NCBI RefSeq assembly: GCF_029626025.1
Contig: NZ_JARUBF010000001.1
Location: 5,736,001-5,800,000 of the forward strand
Direction: 5' to 3'
Origin: Solwaraspora sp. WMMD406
GTDB taxonomy: Bacteria > Actinomycetota > Actinomycetes > Mycobacteriales > Micromonosporaceae
DNA: 64,000 nucleotides
Shown here: positions 49,025 to 56,907 of the stretch, piece after piece
How the letters are laid out: each line of letters opens with the position of its first letter
How positions within the stretch are numbered: position 1 is the first letter of the stretch
The notes under the pieces: model-generated
Database searches by the model: none
Told to the model about the DNA's origin: nothing
Seen by the model: the letters and a program-made list of their open reading frames with translations, nothing else
Translations under genes and position numbers: made by a program

Positions 49025-49966
49025 TCAGCTGGCGTAGCAGCGCCGCAACCAGCGCGCGGTCGCGGCGGGCGCGGGCGTGAAGCGGGACCGGCGGTGCAGT
49101 ACCCGGTAGTTGTCGAAGATCAGGAAATCGCCGGCGCCCAGCACCAGTTCCCGGCGGGGCACCCGCGCCAGGGCGCCGATCCACGCCTGCAGCGCCGACG
49201 CGGCGACCGCGTCGCGCGCCCGGGTGGTCCCCCGGTCGAACCGGACCAGGGTCCCGTCCGGCCCTTGATCCAGGATCACCGTGTTGCCGTAGACCGCCTC
49301 GGCGTCGTTGGAGGCCGGCGCGCCGATGTCGTACGCCGGCGACCGCAGCACCCGCCGGGTCGCGTCGTCGACCAGCGGCAGCGCGTCTTCGACCGCCGCG
49401 ATCTCGGTCGGTACGGCTTCTTCGTTACGGATGCCGTAGAACGTCAGATAACGCGGCATGGACAGTCGCGGGTCGCTGCCCGGTTCGCCGAACGGCAGGT
49501 GCGGGTTGTCGGTGTGCCAGAAGAACTCGGAGTCGGCTCCCCACGAGCTCGTCGTCCCGGCCGCGCTCGGGTTCGGAACGACGTTGCGGATCAGCCGTCC
49601 GCCGTTTTCGTAGTCGACGGCGAACGGGGTGATCCCGAGGAGCTGGATCAGGCCGAGCTGCACCGCGTTGGTTTCGGCGAGTGGGGTCTCCTGACCGAAG
49701 CCGGTGACCGGGGTCGGCGGATAGTCGCCGGCCGGCAGGTTGCGCAGCACCAGCGCGTGCCGCCCGGTGTGGGTGAACGTCTGCAGGGCGTGCAGCACCT
49801 CGCCGGGTAGATACCGGCTGAGCGCGTGCGCGCCGATGTGTGCCAGGATCGCCTCGTCCGTGTCCGGGTCGAGCGCGGAGGCGGACACCCGTTCGCCGAT
49901 CTCCTTGTCGAGGAGATCCCGGGTGCCGCCGTCGAGCGTCAGTACAGCCACTCTCAACAAGTTCAT
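49025..49966 (-). CDS. Fe(II)/2-oxoglutarate oxygenase, clavaminate synthase-like
   Basis: A 313-residue TauD-fold enzyme of the clavaminate synthase and asparagine/arginine beta-hydroxylase group. The iron triad is His151 and Asp153 (FFWHTDNPHLPFG) plus His291 (DNYRVLHRRSRF); Arg305 is the probable 2-oxoglutarate ligand. LGAGDFLIFDN precedes the distal His, as in the VioC and AsnO group that hydroxylates free amino acids at the beta carbon. GGCGGAGG lies 5 bases before the ATG. Leading the ATP-grasp operon, it likely makes a hydroxylated amino acid that is then ligated. Confidence 0.92.
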   Translation of the reverse strand: MNLLRVAVLTLDGGTRDLLDKEIGERVSASALDPDTDEAILAHIGAHALSRYLPGEVLHALQTFTHTGRHALVLRNLPAGDYPPTPVTGFGQETPLAETNAVQLGLIQLLGITPFAVDYENGGRLIRNVVPNPSAAGTTSSWGADSEFFWHTDNPHLPFGEPGSDPRLSMPRYLTFYGIRNEEAVPTEIAAVEDALPLVDDATRRVLRSPAYDIGAPASNDAEAVYGNTVILDQGPDGTLVRFDRGTTRARDAVAASALQAWIGALARVPRRELVLGAGDFLIFDNYRVLHRRSRFTPAPAATARWLRRCYAS

Positions 49967-50125
49967 CGATGCCTCCGCCGGGGTGTGTCACCGAGCCGAT
50001 CCCATCGTGTCGATCGGGTCCGGCCGCTGTCAGCGGCCTGGCGGTGGCACGCACCGGCATCGTCCGCAACCGGTCACCGGACGCCGGACCCGCGACGGCG
50101 GACACGCGGACGGCGGACACGCGGA

Positions 50126-50157
50126 CGGCGCCCCGCGCGGGTAGACGCGGGGCGCCG
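50126..50157 (-). terminator. Hairpin terminator downstream of the esterase gene
   Basis: A perfect 12-bp stem (CGGCGCCCCGCG at 50126-50137 with 50146-50157) and 8-base loop lie 23 bases after the minus-strand esterase stop. Just to its left, GCGGACGGCGGACAC-like units repeat between 50095 and 50127. Confidence 0.8.
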
Positions 50158-50180
50158 CAGCGGTACGCGGCCGGGGTGGT

Positions 50181-51596
50181 TCAGCCGATGGCGCAGGTGG
50201 TGCCGTTGAGGGTGAAGGAGGTCGGACTACCGCTGTTGCCGGTGTGGGTGGCCTGGAAGCCGATGCTCTGCGAGCCGTTCGGCGCGATGGTGGGGTTGTA
50301 GGACATGTTGCGGGCGGTCACCACGCCGCTGGTCGGCGAGTACGTCGCGTTCCAGCCGGAGATGATCGTCTGCCCGGACGGCAGCGTGAAGCCGAGGCTC
50401 CAGCCGTTGATCGTGCTGCTGCCGGAGTTGGTGATGATGACCGAGGCGACCAAACCGTTGTTCCACGCGTTCACGCCGTAGCTGACCCGGCACGCTCCGG
50501 ACGGCGGTGGCGTGGTCGGTGGCACCGTCGTGGGTGGCGCGGTGGTCGGCGGAGCGGTCGTGGGTGGTGCCGTGGTCGGCGGTGCGGTGGTCGGCGGAGC
50601 GGTCGTGGGTGGTGCCGTGGTCGGCGGTACGGTCGTCGGCGTGGTGCCGTCCAGGCCGAAGAACCGGATCACCTGGGCGGCGTCGACCGGCAAATTGTGT
50701 CCGGTGCCCTGCATGCTGATCGCCTCGACCGGCGCCATGCCGCCGGAACCGCCGTACCGGGTGCGGGTGTAGTTGGCCTGCGGGCTGTCGGTGTAGGTCG
50801 GGGTCTGGCTCAACCCGTGCACGTTGGTCCACTGCTTGATCTGCTCGTCGAAGTTGGGGTAGCGCAGCGTGTCGTCGTTGGTGCCGTGCCAGATCTGCAT
50901 CCGCGGCCACGGCCCCCGGTAGCTCGGGTTGGCGTTGCGGACCGCGTCGCCCCACTGCTGGGCCGTACGGACGATCTGGCCGTTGGCGCACTGGCTGTTC
51001 CACTCGGAGCCACCGGTGGTGGCGAAACAGGTGAACGGAACGCCGGCGAAGGCCGCCCCGGCGGCGAACACGTCCGGGTAAACCCCGAGCATGACGTTGG
51101 TCATCATCGCGCCGGAGGACGTTCCGGTGGCGAAGACCCGGCCGGGGTCGGCGTTGTAGCGCTGCTGCACGTAGCTGACCATCGAGCGGATGCCCACCGG
51201 GTCGCTGCCGCCGCCCCGGGTCAGTGCCTGCGGGGAGTAGACGTCGAAGCACTGGCTGCTGCGGTTGGCGGTCGGGTAGATCACGATGTAGCCGTACCGG
51301 TCGGCCAGCGAGGCGTATTGGGTGTTGGAGTAGAACACCGGGCCGGTGCCGGTGCAGTAGTGCAGCGCGACCAGGATCGCCGGACGGGTGGCGACGCGGT
51401 CCGGCACGTACAGGTGCATCCGCAGGTTGCTCGGGTTCGTACCGAAGTTGGTGACCTCGGTGAGGGTGGCGGCCGAGGCCGGCGCGGCCATCGTGAGGAT
51501 GGCCGTGGCGGCGGCCGCCGCGGTGACGGCGGTGGCGACGATGGCCGACACCGCACCCCTGAGTCTCTTGTGGCTTGTTTGGTGGGTCAGTCTCAT
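50181..51596 (-). CDS. Secreted CE1-type (PHB depolymerase family) esterase with C-terminal CBM2
   Basis: A 471-residue secreted esterase. Signal peptide about residues 1-42 (hydrophobic VSAIVATAVTAAAAATAILT, ending ASA). The alpha/beta hydrolase domain (about 43-330) has ILVALHYCTGTG for the oxyanion hole, FATGTSSGAMMTNVML (nucleophile Ser in GTSSG), WHGTNDDTLRY (Asp) and MQGTGHNLPVD (His). A PPTTA linker and a CBM2 (last 100 residues) follow. This combination is typical of acetylxylan or feruloyl esterases acting on plant cell walls. CGGAGG sets the ATG at 51596. A LacI regulator is divergent, with a palindrome between them. Confidence 0.93.
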   Translation of the reverse strand: MRLTHQTSHKRLRGAVSAIVATAVTAAAAATAILTMAAPASAATLTEVTNFGTNPSNLRMHLYVPDRVATRPAILVALHYCTGTGPVFYSNTQYASLADRYGYIVIYPTANRSSQCFDVYSPQALTRGGGSDPVGIRSMVSYVQQRYNADPGRVFATGTSSGAMMTNVMLGVYPDVFAAGAAFAGVPFTCFATTGGSEWNSQCANGQIVRTAQQWGDAVRNANPSYRGPWPRMQIWHGTNDDTLRYPNFDEQIKQWTNVHGLSQTPTYTDSPQANYTRTRYGGSGGMAPVEAISMQGTGHNLPVDAAQVIRFFGLDGTTPTTVPPTTAPPTTAPPTTAPPTTAPPTTAPPTTAPPTTVPPTTPPPSGACRVSYGVNAWNNGLVASVIITNSGSSTINGWSLGFTLPSGQTIISGWNATYSPTSGVVTARNMSYNPTIAPNGSQSIGFQATHTGNSGSPTSFTLNGTTCAIG

Positions 51597-51753
51597 GTGG
51601 TGCCTCCGAACACGCGTGGGGAGGTAGGGGTAGGGGTAGCTGACGGGGCTGCCCAGGCACCCGACTCGTTCCCGGCTCGAAACAGTTACTATTATCGATA
51701 GAAACGGTTCCGAAGACAAGGCCGACCCAGATCGACATCGAGCCGCTCCTATG

Positions 51754-51763
51754 GAAGCGCTTC
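51754..51763. promoter_or_regulatory. LacI-type operator candidate
   Basis: GAAGCGCTTC is a perfect 10-bp palindrome with the central CG step favoured by LacI-family proteins, and it lies between the esterase (-) and the LacI-type regulator (+). A second weaker site, GAAACGGTTCCG, lies at 51701-51712 next to the esterase. Both suggest sugar-responsive repression and autoregulation. Confidence 0.65.
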
Positions 51764-51824
51764 GACACTCCGTACGATGGGCCGAACGTGACCCGATGGC
51801 AAGAGGAAGGTTGGCGCGACAGTC

Positions 51825-52910
51825 GTGGACCCAGGCTCCGCGTACCCGTCAGACGAGCCGGCGGCGGACGGCGTACGCGATCGACAGCGCCGCGGCCGCC
51901 GTCGCCGCGAGCTGTCCGTCGCGACGATCGCCGAGCTCGCCGGCGTCTCCAAACCAACGGTCTCCAAGGTGCTCAACGGCCGGTCCGGAGTCGCCCTGGA
52001 CACCCGACGGCGGATCGAGGCGCTGCTACGGGAGCACGGCTACCAGCGCCCCGGCAGCGCCACCCCGGCCGCCGGCATCGAAGTCGTCTTCTACCAACTG
52101 GAAAGCCACCTGGCGATCGAGATCCTGCGCGGGGTCGAACAGGTCGCCAGCGCCCATGAGCTCTCCGTCGGCTTCACCGAAGCGCGGGGACGGACCGTAC
52201 CGGGCCGGTCCTGGGCCGAGCAGCTGCTCGGCCGCCGGCCCGTCGGGGTGATCGCCGTCTACTCGGCCTTCACCCCCGAACAGCACGCGCAACTGGCCGC
52301 CAGCGCCATCCCGCTCGTCGCGCTCGACCCGATCGGCGAGCCGCTGCACCCCACCCCGTCGGTCGGCGCGACCAACTGGAACGGCGGCATCACCGCCACC
52401 CGGCACCTGCTCGAGCTCGGCCACCGGCGGATCGCCGTGATCAGCGGACCAGCCGACTCGCTCGGCGCCCGGGCCCGGCTGGAAGGCTGCCGGGCGGCGA
52501 TGGACGCCAGTGGCCTGCGCCTCGACGAAGCCCTCGTCCGCAGCGGCCGGTTCTTCTTCGAGGACGGCCAGGAGCTGGGTCGCCAACTGCTCGATCGACC
52601 GGAACCGCCGACGGCCGTGGTGTGCGGCAATGACCTGCAGGCGCTCGGCGTGTACACGGCGGCCTGGCGGCTCGGGCTGACCGTCCCGCGTGACCTGAGT
52701 GTGGTCGGCTTCGACGACATCGACAACGCCCGCTGGTGCTGTCCACCACTGACCACGATCCGCCAGCCACTGGCCGAGATGGCCGCCACCGCGGCACGGC
52801 TGATACTGGACCTCGCCGCCGGACGGCCGGCCACCAACACCCGGATCGAGATCGGCACTACGCTGGTCGTCCGGGAGAGCACCGCCGCACCACGGATGGG
52901 ATCCGACTGA
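51825..52910 (+). CDS. LacI-family transcriptional repressor
   Basis: A 361-residue repressor with a 28-residue Arg-rich lead, the HTH and hinge (LSVATIAELAGVSKPTVSKVLNGRSGVALDTRRRIEALL, residues 30-70), and a periplasmic-binding-protein-like sugar domain (VGATNWNGGITATRHLLELGHRRIAVISGP, FDDIDNARWCCPPLTTIRQPLAEM). The GTG at 51825 is the first plausible start. It is divergent from the secreted esterase gene and is likely its regulator. The VOC gene overlaps its stop. Confidence 0.93.
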   Translation: MDPGSAYPSDEPAADGVRDRQRRGRRRRELSVATIAELAGVSKPTVSKVLNGRSGVALDTRRRIEALLREHGYQRPGSATPAAGIEVVFYQLESHLAIEILRGVEQVASAHELSVGFTEARGRTVPGRSWAEQLLGRRPVGVIAVYSAFTPEQHAQLAASAIPLVALDPIGEPLHPTPSVGATNWNGGITATRHLLELGHRRIAVISGPADSLGARARLEGCRAAMDASGLRLDEALVRSGRFFFEDGQELGRQLLDRPEPPTAVVCGNDLQALGVYTAAWRLGLTVPRDLSVVGFDDIDNARWCCPPLTTIRQPLAEMAATAARLILDLAAGRPATNTRIEIGTTLVVRESTAAPRMGSD

Positions 52911-53317
52911 TGAACTGGACGCTGGAAGTGGTCGTGGTCCCGGTTTCGGACCTGGACCGGGCCAAGGAGTTCTACGCCGGGCAACTCGGCTTCGTCGTCG
53001 ACCACGACATGACGGTCAACGACGACGTACGGATCATCCAGCTGACCCCGCCGGGATCGGGGTGTTCGGTGGTGATCGGCAAGGGCGCCGTACCGGACAT
53101 GACACCCGGTTCGCTGCACGGACTGCAGCTGGTGGTCGCCGACATCAAGGCCGCCCACGCCGAGTTGACCGATCGCGGCGTCGCGGTCAGCGACATCCAG
53201 GTACTCGGCGAGAACCCGCACCCCGTACCGGATCCGCTGGACAACGTCGGCTTCTTCTACTTCACCGACCCGGACGGCAACGGGTGGGCCGTGCAGCAGA
53301 TCTCCAGCCGGGCCTGA
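52910..53317 (+). CDS. VOC-superfamily (glyoxalase-like) protein
   Basis: A 135-residue protein with the two beta-alpha-beta-beta-beta repeats of the vicinal oxygen chelate fold: LEVVVVPVSDLDRAKEFYAGQLGF at the start, HGLQLVVADIKAAHAELTDRGVAV, and the final FFYFTDPDGNGWAVQQ. Its ATG overlaps the LacI stop by one base (TGATG). Members include glyoxalases, dioxygenases and resistance proteins; no substrate can be assigned. Confidence 0.9.
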   Translation: MNWTLEVVVVPVSDLDRAKEFYAGQLGFVVDHDMTVNDDVRIIQLTPPGSGCSVVIGKGAVPDMTPGSLHGLQLVVADIKAAHAELTDRGVAVSDIQVLGENPHPVPDPLDNVGFFYFTDPDGNGWAVQQISSRA

Positions 53318-53362
53318 CCCCGACCGAACGCCCCGGCCTGCTCCTCGGCAGACGGATTCCGG

Positions 53363-53379
53363 CAGACGGATTCCGTCTG
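53363..53379 (+). terminator. Possible hairpin after the LacI-VOC operon
   Basis: CAGACGG-ATT-CCGTCTG forms a 7-bp stem with a three-base loop 46 bases after the VOC stop. A duplicated GGCAGACGGATTCC unit (53347 and 53361) precedes it. Nothing gene-like was seen in 53318-53605. Confidence 0.5.
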
Positions 53380-53605
53380 ACGCACGCCGGTCAGACAAAG
53401 CCGCTGCTCAGGATATAGAATCCATTGTCGAGCACCGCTATGATCGCCCGCTCGACCGGTCGGAATCCGCCGGTATCCCCCCATCGCATGCACTGTGGAC
53501 GTCATTGTTCGGCAACGCGTACGACCAGACGGCGTCGCGCGGGCCTAGTAGAGTCCACAGGAATTCCACACGCCGTGAGGTCCGCGCGGATGAGGGGGGT
53601 TCGCC

Positions 53606-54292
53606 ATGCCCGACGGTCGTCTCTCGGCCAGCCCTGCGCCGTCGAGCTGTCCCGACTTCGTGGTCCTGCTCGGCGGCGACTACACCGGCAAGTCATCGGC
53701 GATGAGCCGCCTGGCCGAATCCACCGACCGACTCCGACTCGTCTCCACTGACGACACGTTCCTCGACGCCCGGCACGGAACCGTCGCCGAGCTGCGCCGA
53801 ATCGTGGTCCGCGACGTCCTCCCGCAGCTCGGCCGGGCGTACTCGGCGGATTTCCTCGCCGGGATGCTGCAGACCGCCGTCGTCCACCTGCGGGACCGGA
53901 TCGTCGAGGCGGACGGCGCCGGCGCTACGGTGGACCGCGACGTCCCGACGCTGGTCGACTCGTACTACTACAAGATCCTGGCCAAATGTCGATTGGTCGG
54001 AGTGGCCGACCATCCGATGTTCCACTGGTGGCGGTCGTTTCCCCAACCCGCGCGCGTCATCTACCTCAACGTGTCGCCGCAGACCGCGTGGCAGCGCAGC
54101 GACAGTGGGCGGCTGGCCAATCGGCTCGAACACTATGGACCCAGACCAGATCCGGTCAATTTCGCGCGATTCCAGACTGACCTGGCCACAGCGCTCGCGG
54201 AAGAGATCCGGCACCTACCGGTCACCGTGATCGACGAACAGCCCAGCGTGGCCGACACGGCCCTCGCGATACAGGAGGCCCTCTCCCGATGA
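53606..54292 (+). CDS. P-loop kinase (thymidylate kinase-like)
   Basis: A 228-residue P-loop protein with FVVLLGGDYTGKSSAMSRLAE (Walker A, GGDYTGKS), TVDRDVPTLVDSYYYKILAKCRLV, VIYLNVSPQTAWQRSDSGRLANRLE (lid-like) and a C-terminal helix. The closest visible resemblance is to dTMP kinase-like enzymes, but the DR(Y/F) and lid residues differ, so the substrate is probably not dTMP. It starts a five-gene operon and overlaps the GH3 gene by 4 bases. Confidence 0.82.
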   Translation: MPDGRLSASPAPSSCPDFVVLLGGDYTGKSSAMSRLAESTDRLRLVSTDDTFLDARHGTVAELRRIVVRDVLPQLGRAYSADFLAGMLQTAVVHLRDRIVEADGAGATVDRDVPTLVDSYYYKILAKCRLVGVADHPMFHWWRSFPQPARVIYLNVSPQTAWQRSDSGRLANRLEHYGPRPDPVNFARFQTDLATALAEEIRHLPVTVIDEQPSVADTALAIQEALSR

Positions 54293-56016
54293 CCGGCACA
54301 GATCTCGAACGGTACCGCGAACGTGTCTTCGCCGAACGAGAACGGCTCCGCGCCGCGTTCACCCAGGCCGCCAGATCCCAGCACCGGGTGCTGACGGATC
54401 TGCTGGAATTCAACGCAGACACCGACTTCGGCCGCCGACACGACTTCGCCAAGATACGGGATCTGGACGACTACCGGTCGGCCGTACCGGTGCACGACTA
54501 TTCCGCCCTCGGACCGTGGATCGAACGGATGGCCGCAGGCGAGGAACGGGTGCTGACCGCCGACCGGCCCGCCGTCTACTTCACCAGCAGCGGCACCACC
54601 GGCGCGCACAAGAAGATCCCGGTCACCCCGCGCTTCATGAAGACCACCTTCTTCCCGTTCTACTACGCGGCCTGGGCACCGCTGGCCGAGCACTTCCCGG
54701 ACGTGCTGGCCCGGCCGGACGCGATGCTCAACCTCAAACACGACCCGCTGGTACGGCCACCGACCACCAGCTCCGGCGACCCACACGTGGGCGCCAGCCA
54801 GGTCGACTTCGGCTCCTACTTCGGCGAACCGCTCTCCGCTGAGCCCGGCACCCGCGCACCCTGGGCGACGCTGGCCGTACCGGTCGCCGACGACGACCAC
54901 CTGGAAAAGGCGTACCTGCGGTTGCGGCTGGCCGCGCAGAGCGACGTACGCGGCGTGATCGGGATCAACCCGGCGATGGTGGCCGCAGTGCCGTACCAGC
55001 TCGGGCTCTGGTGGCCACGGATGGTGCGCGAGATCCGCGACGGCACCCTCGGCGGGCACCCGTACGCCGACCCGGATCCGGGCCGGGCGGCCGAGATCGA
55101 GGCACTGGTCGACCGGTACGGCACGCTGCGGCCGGCACACCTGTGGCCGAACCTGCGGGTGATCTTCTGCTGGACCACCGGGCTGGCCTCGCTCTACCTG
55201 CCCCGACTCCGCGAGGAGTACGGCATCGGAGTGACCGTGCTGCCGGCACCGGTGGCCGCCTCCGAAGGACCGGTCGCGGTCGCCCTCGACCGGCACGGCA
55301 GCGCCGGCAGCATGGTCGCCGACGCCTGCGTCTACGAGTTCGTCGACGCCGACACGCCGCTGCGCCCGGACATTCCGACGCTGACCTTCGACCAACTGGA
55401 GACCGGCCGGGAATACCAGGTCGTCTTCAGCCACGTGGGCGGCCTCTACCGGTACGCGGTCGGCGACGTCGTCCGGGTCGTCGACCACCAGGGCGGGGTA
55501 CCCCGACTCTCGTACGCCGGACGCGCCACCCGCTCCGACGCGGCCGGTGAAGCGCTCCGCGACGTCCAGGTGGTCCGCGCGCTGGCCGGGGCGACCGAGT
55601 CGACCGGACTGGAGCTGCGCAACGCCGCCTGCCGGGTGTCCACTCCGACCGGCGGTCCGCCGTCCTACGAGTTCGCGCTGGCCGGCCGGTCACCGTGGAG
55701 CGCCGACGAGACCGACCGCTTCGTCGCCGCCCTGGACACCGGGCTGGGCACCGAGTCGCCCGGCTACCGCGACGCTCGCCGGTCCGGGCGGCTCGGCACG
55801 CCGACGCTGACCCTGCTCGACCCGGACGCGTTCCTGCGGGACTGGCAGCGCTCGGTCGCCGCCGGTGTGCGTCCCACCCAGGTCAAGGACCGGATGTTCC
55901 GGCCGGACGAGGCCGCCTGGCAGCAACTGACCGCGCCGCCCGAGCCGACACCGGACCGTCTCGCGGTCGATGCCGGCGGGCCGCCGGCCGCACGGACTGC
56001 GAGTGTGGCCCGGTGA
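54289..56016 (+). CDS. GH3-family acyl-adenylate-forming enzyme
   Basis: A 575-residue member of the GH3 auxin-responsive promoter family, which adenylates carboxylic acids and conjugates them to amino acids or other amines. Motifs: TDFGRRHDFAKIRDLDDYRSAVPVHDY, the ATP P-loop YFTSSGTTGAHKKIPVT, WPNLRVIFCWTTGL, VLPAPVAASEGPVAVALD (AMP site), YRYAVGDVVRVV and VKDRMF at the C-terminus. Length and order match bacterial GH3 proteins. It overlaps neighbours by 4 bases on both sides. It probably forms an amide or ester in a small natural product. Confidence 0.92.
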   Translation: MTGTDLERYRERVFAERERLRAAFTQAARSQHRVLTDLLEFNADTDFGRRHDFAKIRDLDDYRSAVPVHDYSALGPWIERMAAGEERVLTADRPAVYFTSSGTTGAHKKIPVTPRFMKTTFFPFYYAAWAPLAEHFPDVLARPDAMLNLKHDPLVRPPTTSSGDPHVGASQVDFGSYFGEPLSAEPGTRAPWATLAVPVADDDHLEKAYLRLRLAAQSDVRGVIGINPAMVAAVPYQLGLWWPRMVREIRDGTLGGHPYADPDPGRAAEIEALVDRYGTLRPAHLWPNLRVIFCWTTGLASLYLPRLREEYGIGVTVLPAPVAASEGPVAVALDRHGSAGSMVADACVYEFVDADTPLRPDIPTLTFDQLETGREYQVVFSHVGGLYRYAVGDVVRVVDHQGGVPRLSYAGRATRSDAAGEALRDVQVVRALAGATESTGLELRNAACRVSTPTGGPPSYEFALAGRSPWSADETDRFVAALDTGLGTESPGYRDARRSGRLGTPTLTLLDPDAFLRDWQRSVAAGVRPTQVKDRMFRPDEAAWQQLTAPPEPTPDRLAVDAGGPPAARTASVAR

Positions 56017-56870
56017 CCGCGCCCCTGGCCGCCGTCGAGCGGACCGCGTTGCTCACCGCGGCGTTGCGCGCCGCCGAGACCAGCCGACCGGACCGGCTCT
56101 ACGACGACCCGTACGCCGCCGAACTCGCCGGTCGGATCGGTCCGGAACTGCTCGCCGAAGTGGTCCGGGTGACCTTCCCACCGGACCGGCCCAGCGACCT
56201 GCCGAGCACACCCGACTACAACGCCATCCGGACCCGGTTCCTCGACGACCGGCTGCGGGAGCTGGTCGACGATCCGACGGTCACCCAGCTGGTCCTCGCC
56301 CCGGCCGGCGTCGACTCCCGGGCCTACCGGCTGGACTGGCCCGACCGGCTGCGCTGGTTCGAGATGGACCGGCCGGCGGTGCTGGCCTACAAGGAACAGC
56401 GGCTGGCCGGGCGGAACCCTCGGGTCAGGCGGCTCACCGTACCGGCCGATCTGACCGCCGACGACTGGGAGGAACGCCTGACGGCCGCCGGCTACCAGCC
56501 GGACCAGCCGTCGGTGTGGCTGCTCGAAGGGCTGCTCTACTACCTGCCCGAGGAGCGGGTCAGGCAGCTGCTCGGCCGGATCCGGGCGGTGGCCGCGCCG
56601 GGCAGCCGGGTGCTGGCCGACCTGGTCAACGAGACCGCGCTGACCCTGCCGAGCATGCAGAACCTGCTGCGGGTCTTCGCCGACTGGGGTTGCCCGTGGG
56701 TGTTCGGCACCGACGACCCCGAGGGACTGTTCGCCGCGTACGGCATGACCGCGCGGGCGGTCCAGCCCGGTGACCCGGACGCCCACTACGGGCGCTGGCC
56801 CGACCCGGTCCCGCCCCGGTCGGAGCCCGGGGTCCGACGGGTGTTTTTCGTCGACGCCGAGTGTCGCTGA
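56013..56870 (+). CDS. Class I SAM-dependent methyltransferase (LCMT/PPM family)
   Basis: A 285-residue methyltransferase: AVERTALLTAALRAAETSRPDRLYDDPYAAELAG at the N-terminus, VLAPAGVDSRAYRLDWPD (SAM loop, usually GxGxDxR), FEMDRPAVLAYK, and SVWLLEGLLYYLPEERVRQLL (motif III). The family transfers methyl groups to carboxylates or hydroxyls and is frequent in actinobacterial secondary metabolism. The GTG start overlaps the GH3 stop (GTGA). Confidence 0.92.
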   Translation: MTAPLAAVERTALLTAALRAAETSRPDRLYDDPYAAELAGRIGPELLAEVVRVTFPPDRPSDLPSTPDYNAIRTRFLDDRLRELVDDPTVTQLVLAPAGVDSRAYRLDWPDRLRWFEMDRPAVLAYKEQRLAGRNPRVRRLTVPADLTADDWEERLTAAGYQPDQPSVWLLEGLLYYLPEERVRQLLGRIRAVAAPGSRVLADLVNETALTLPSMQNLLRVFADWGCPWVFGTDDPEGLFAAYGMTARAVQPGDPDAHYGRWPDPVPPRSEPGVRRVFFVDAECR

Positions 56871-56907
56871 TGGGCGCGGGTACGTCGAACCCCGGGTCGG
56901 TGCCGAG

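Noticed and set aside
47414-49810. A 798-codon open frame on the plus strand
   Set aside because: Antisense shadow of the two ATP-grasp genes and the oxygenase; no family motif, no ribosome site.
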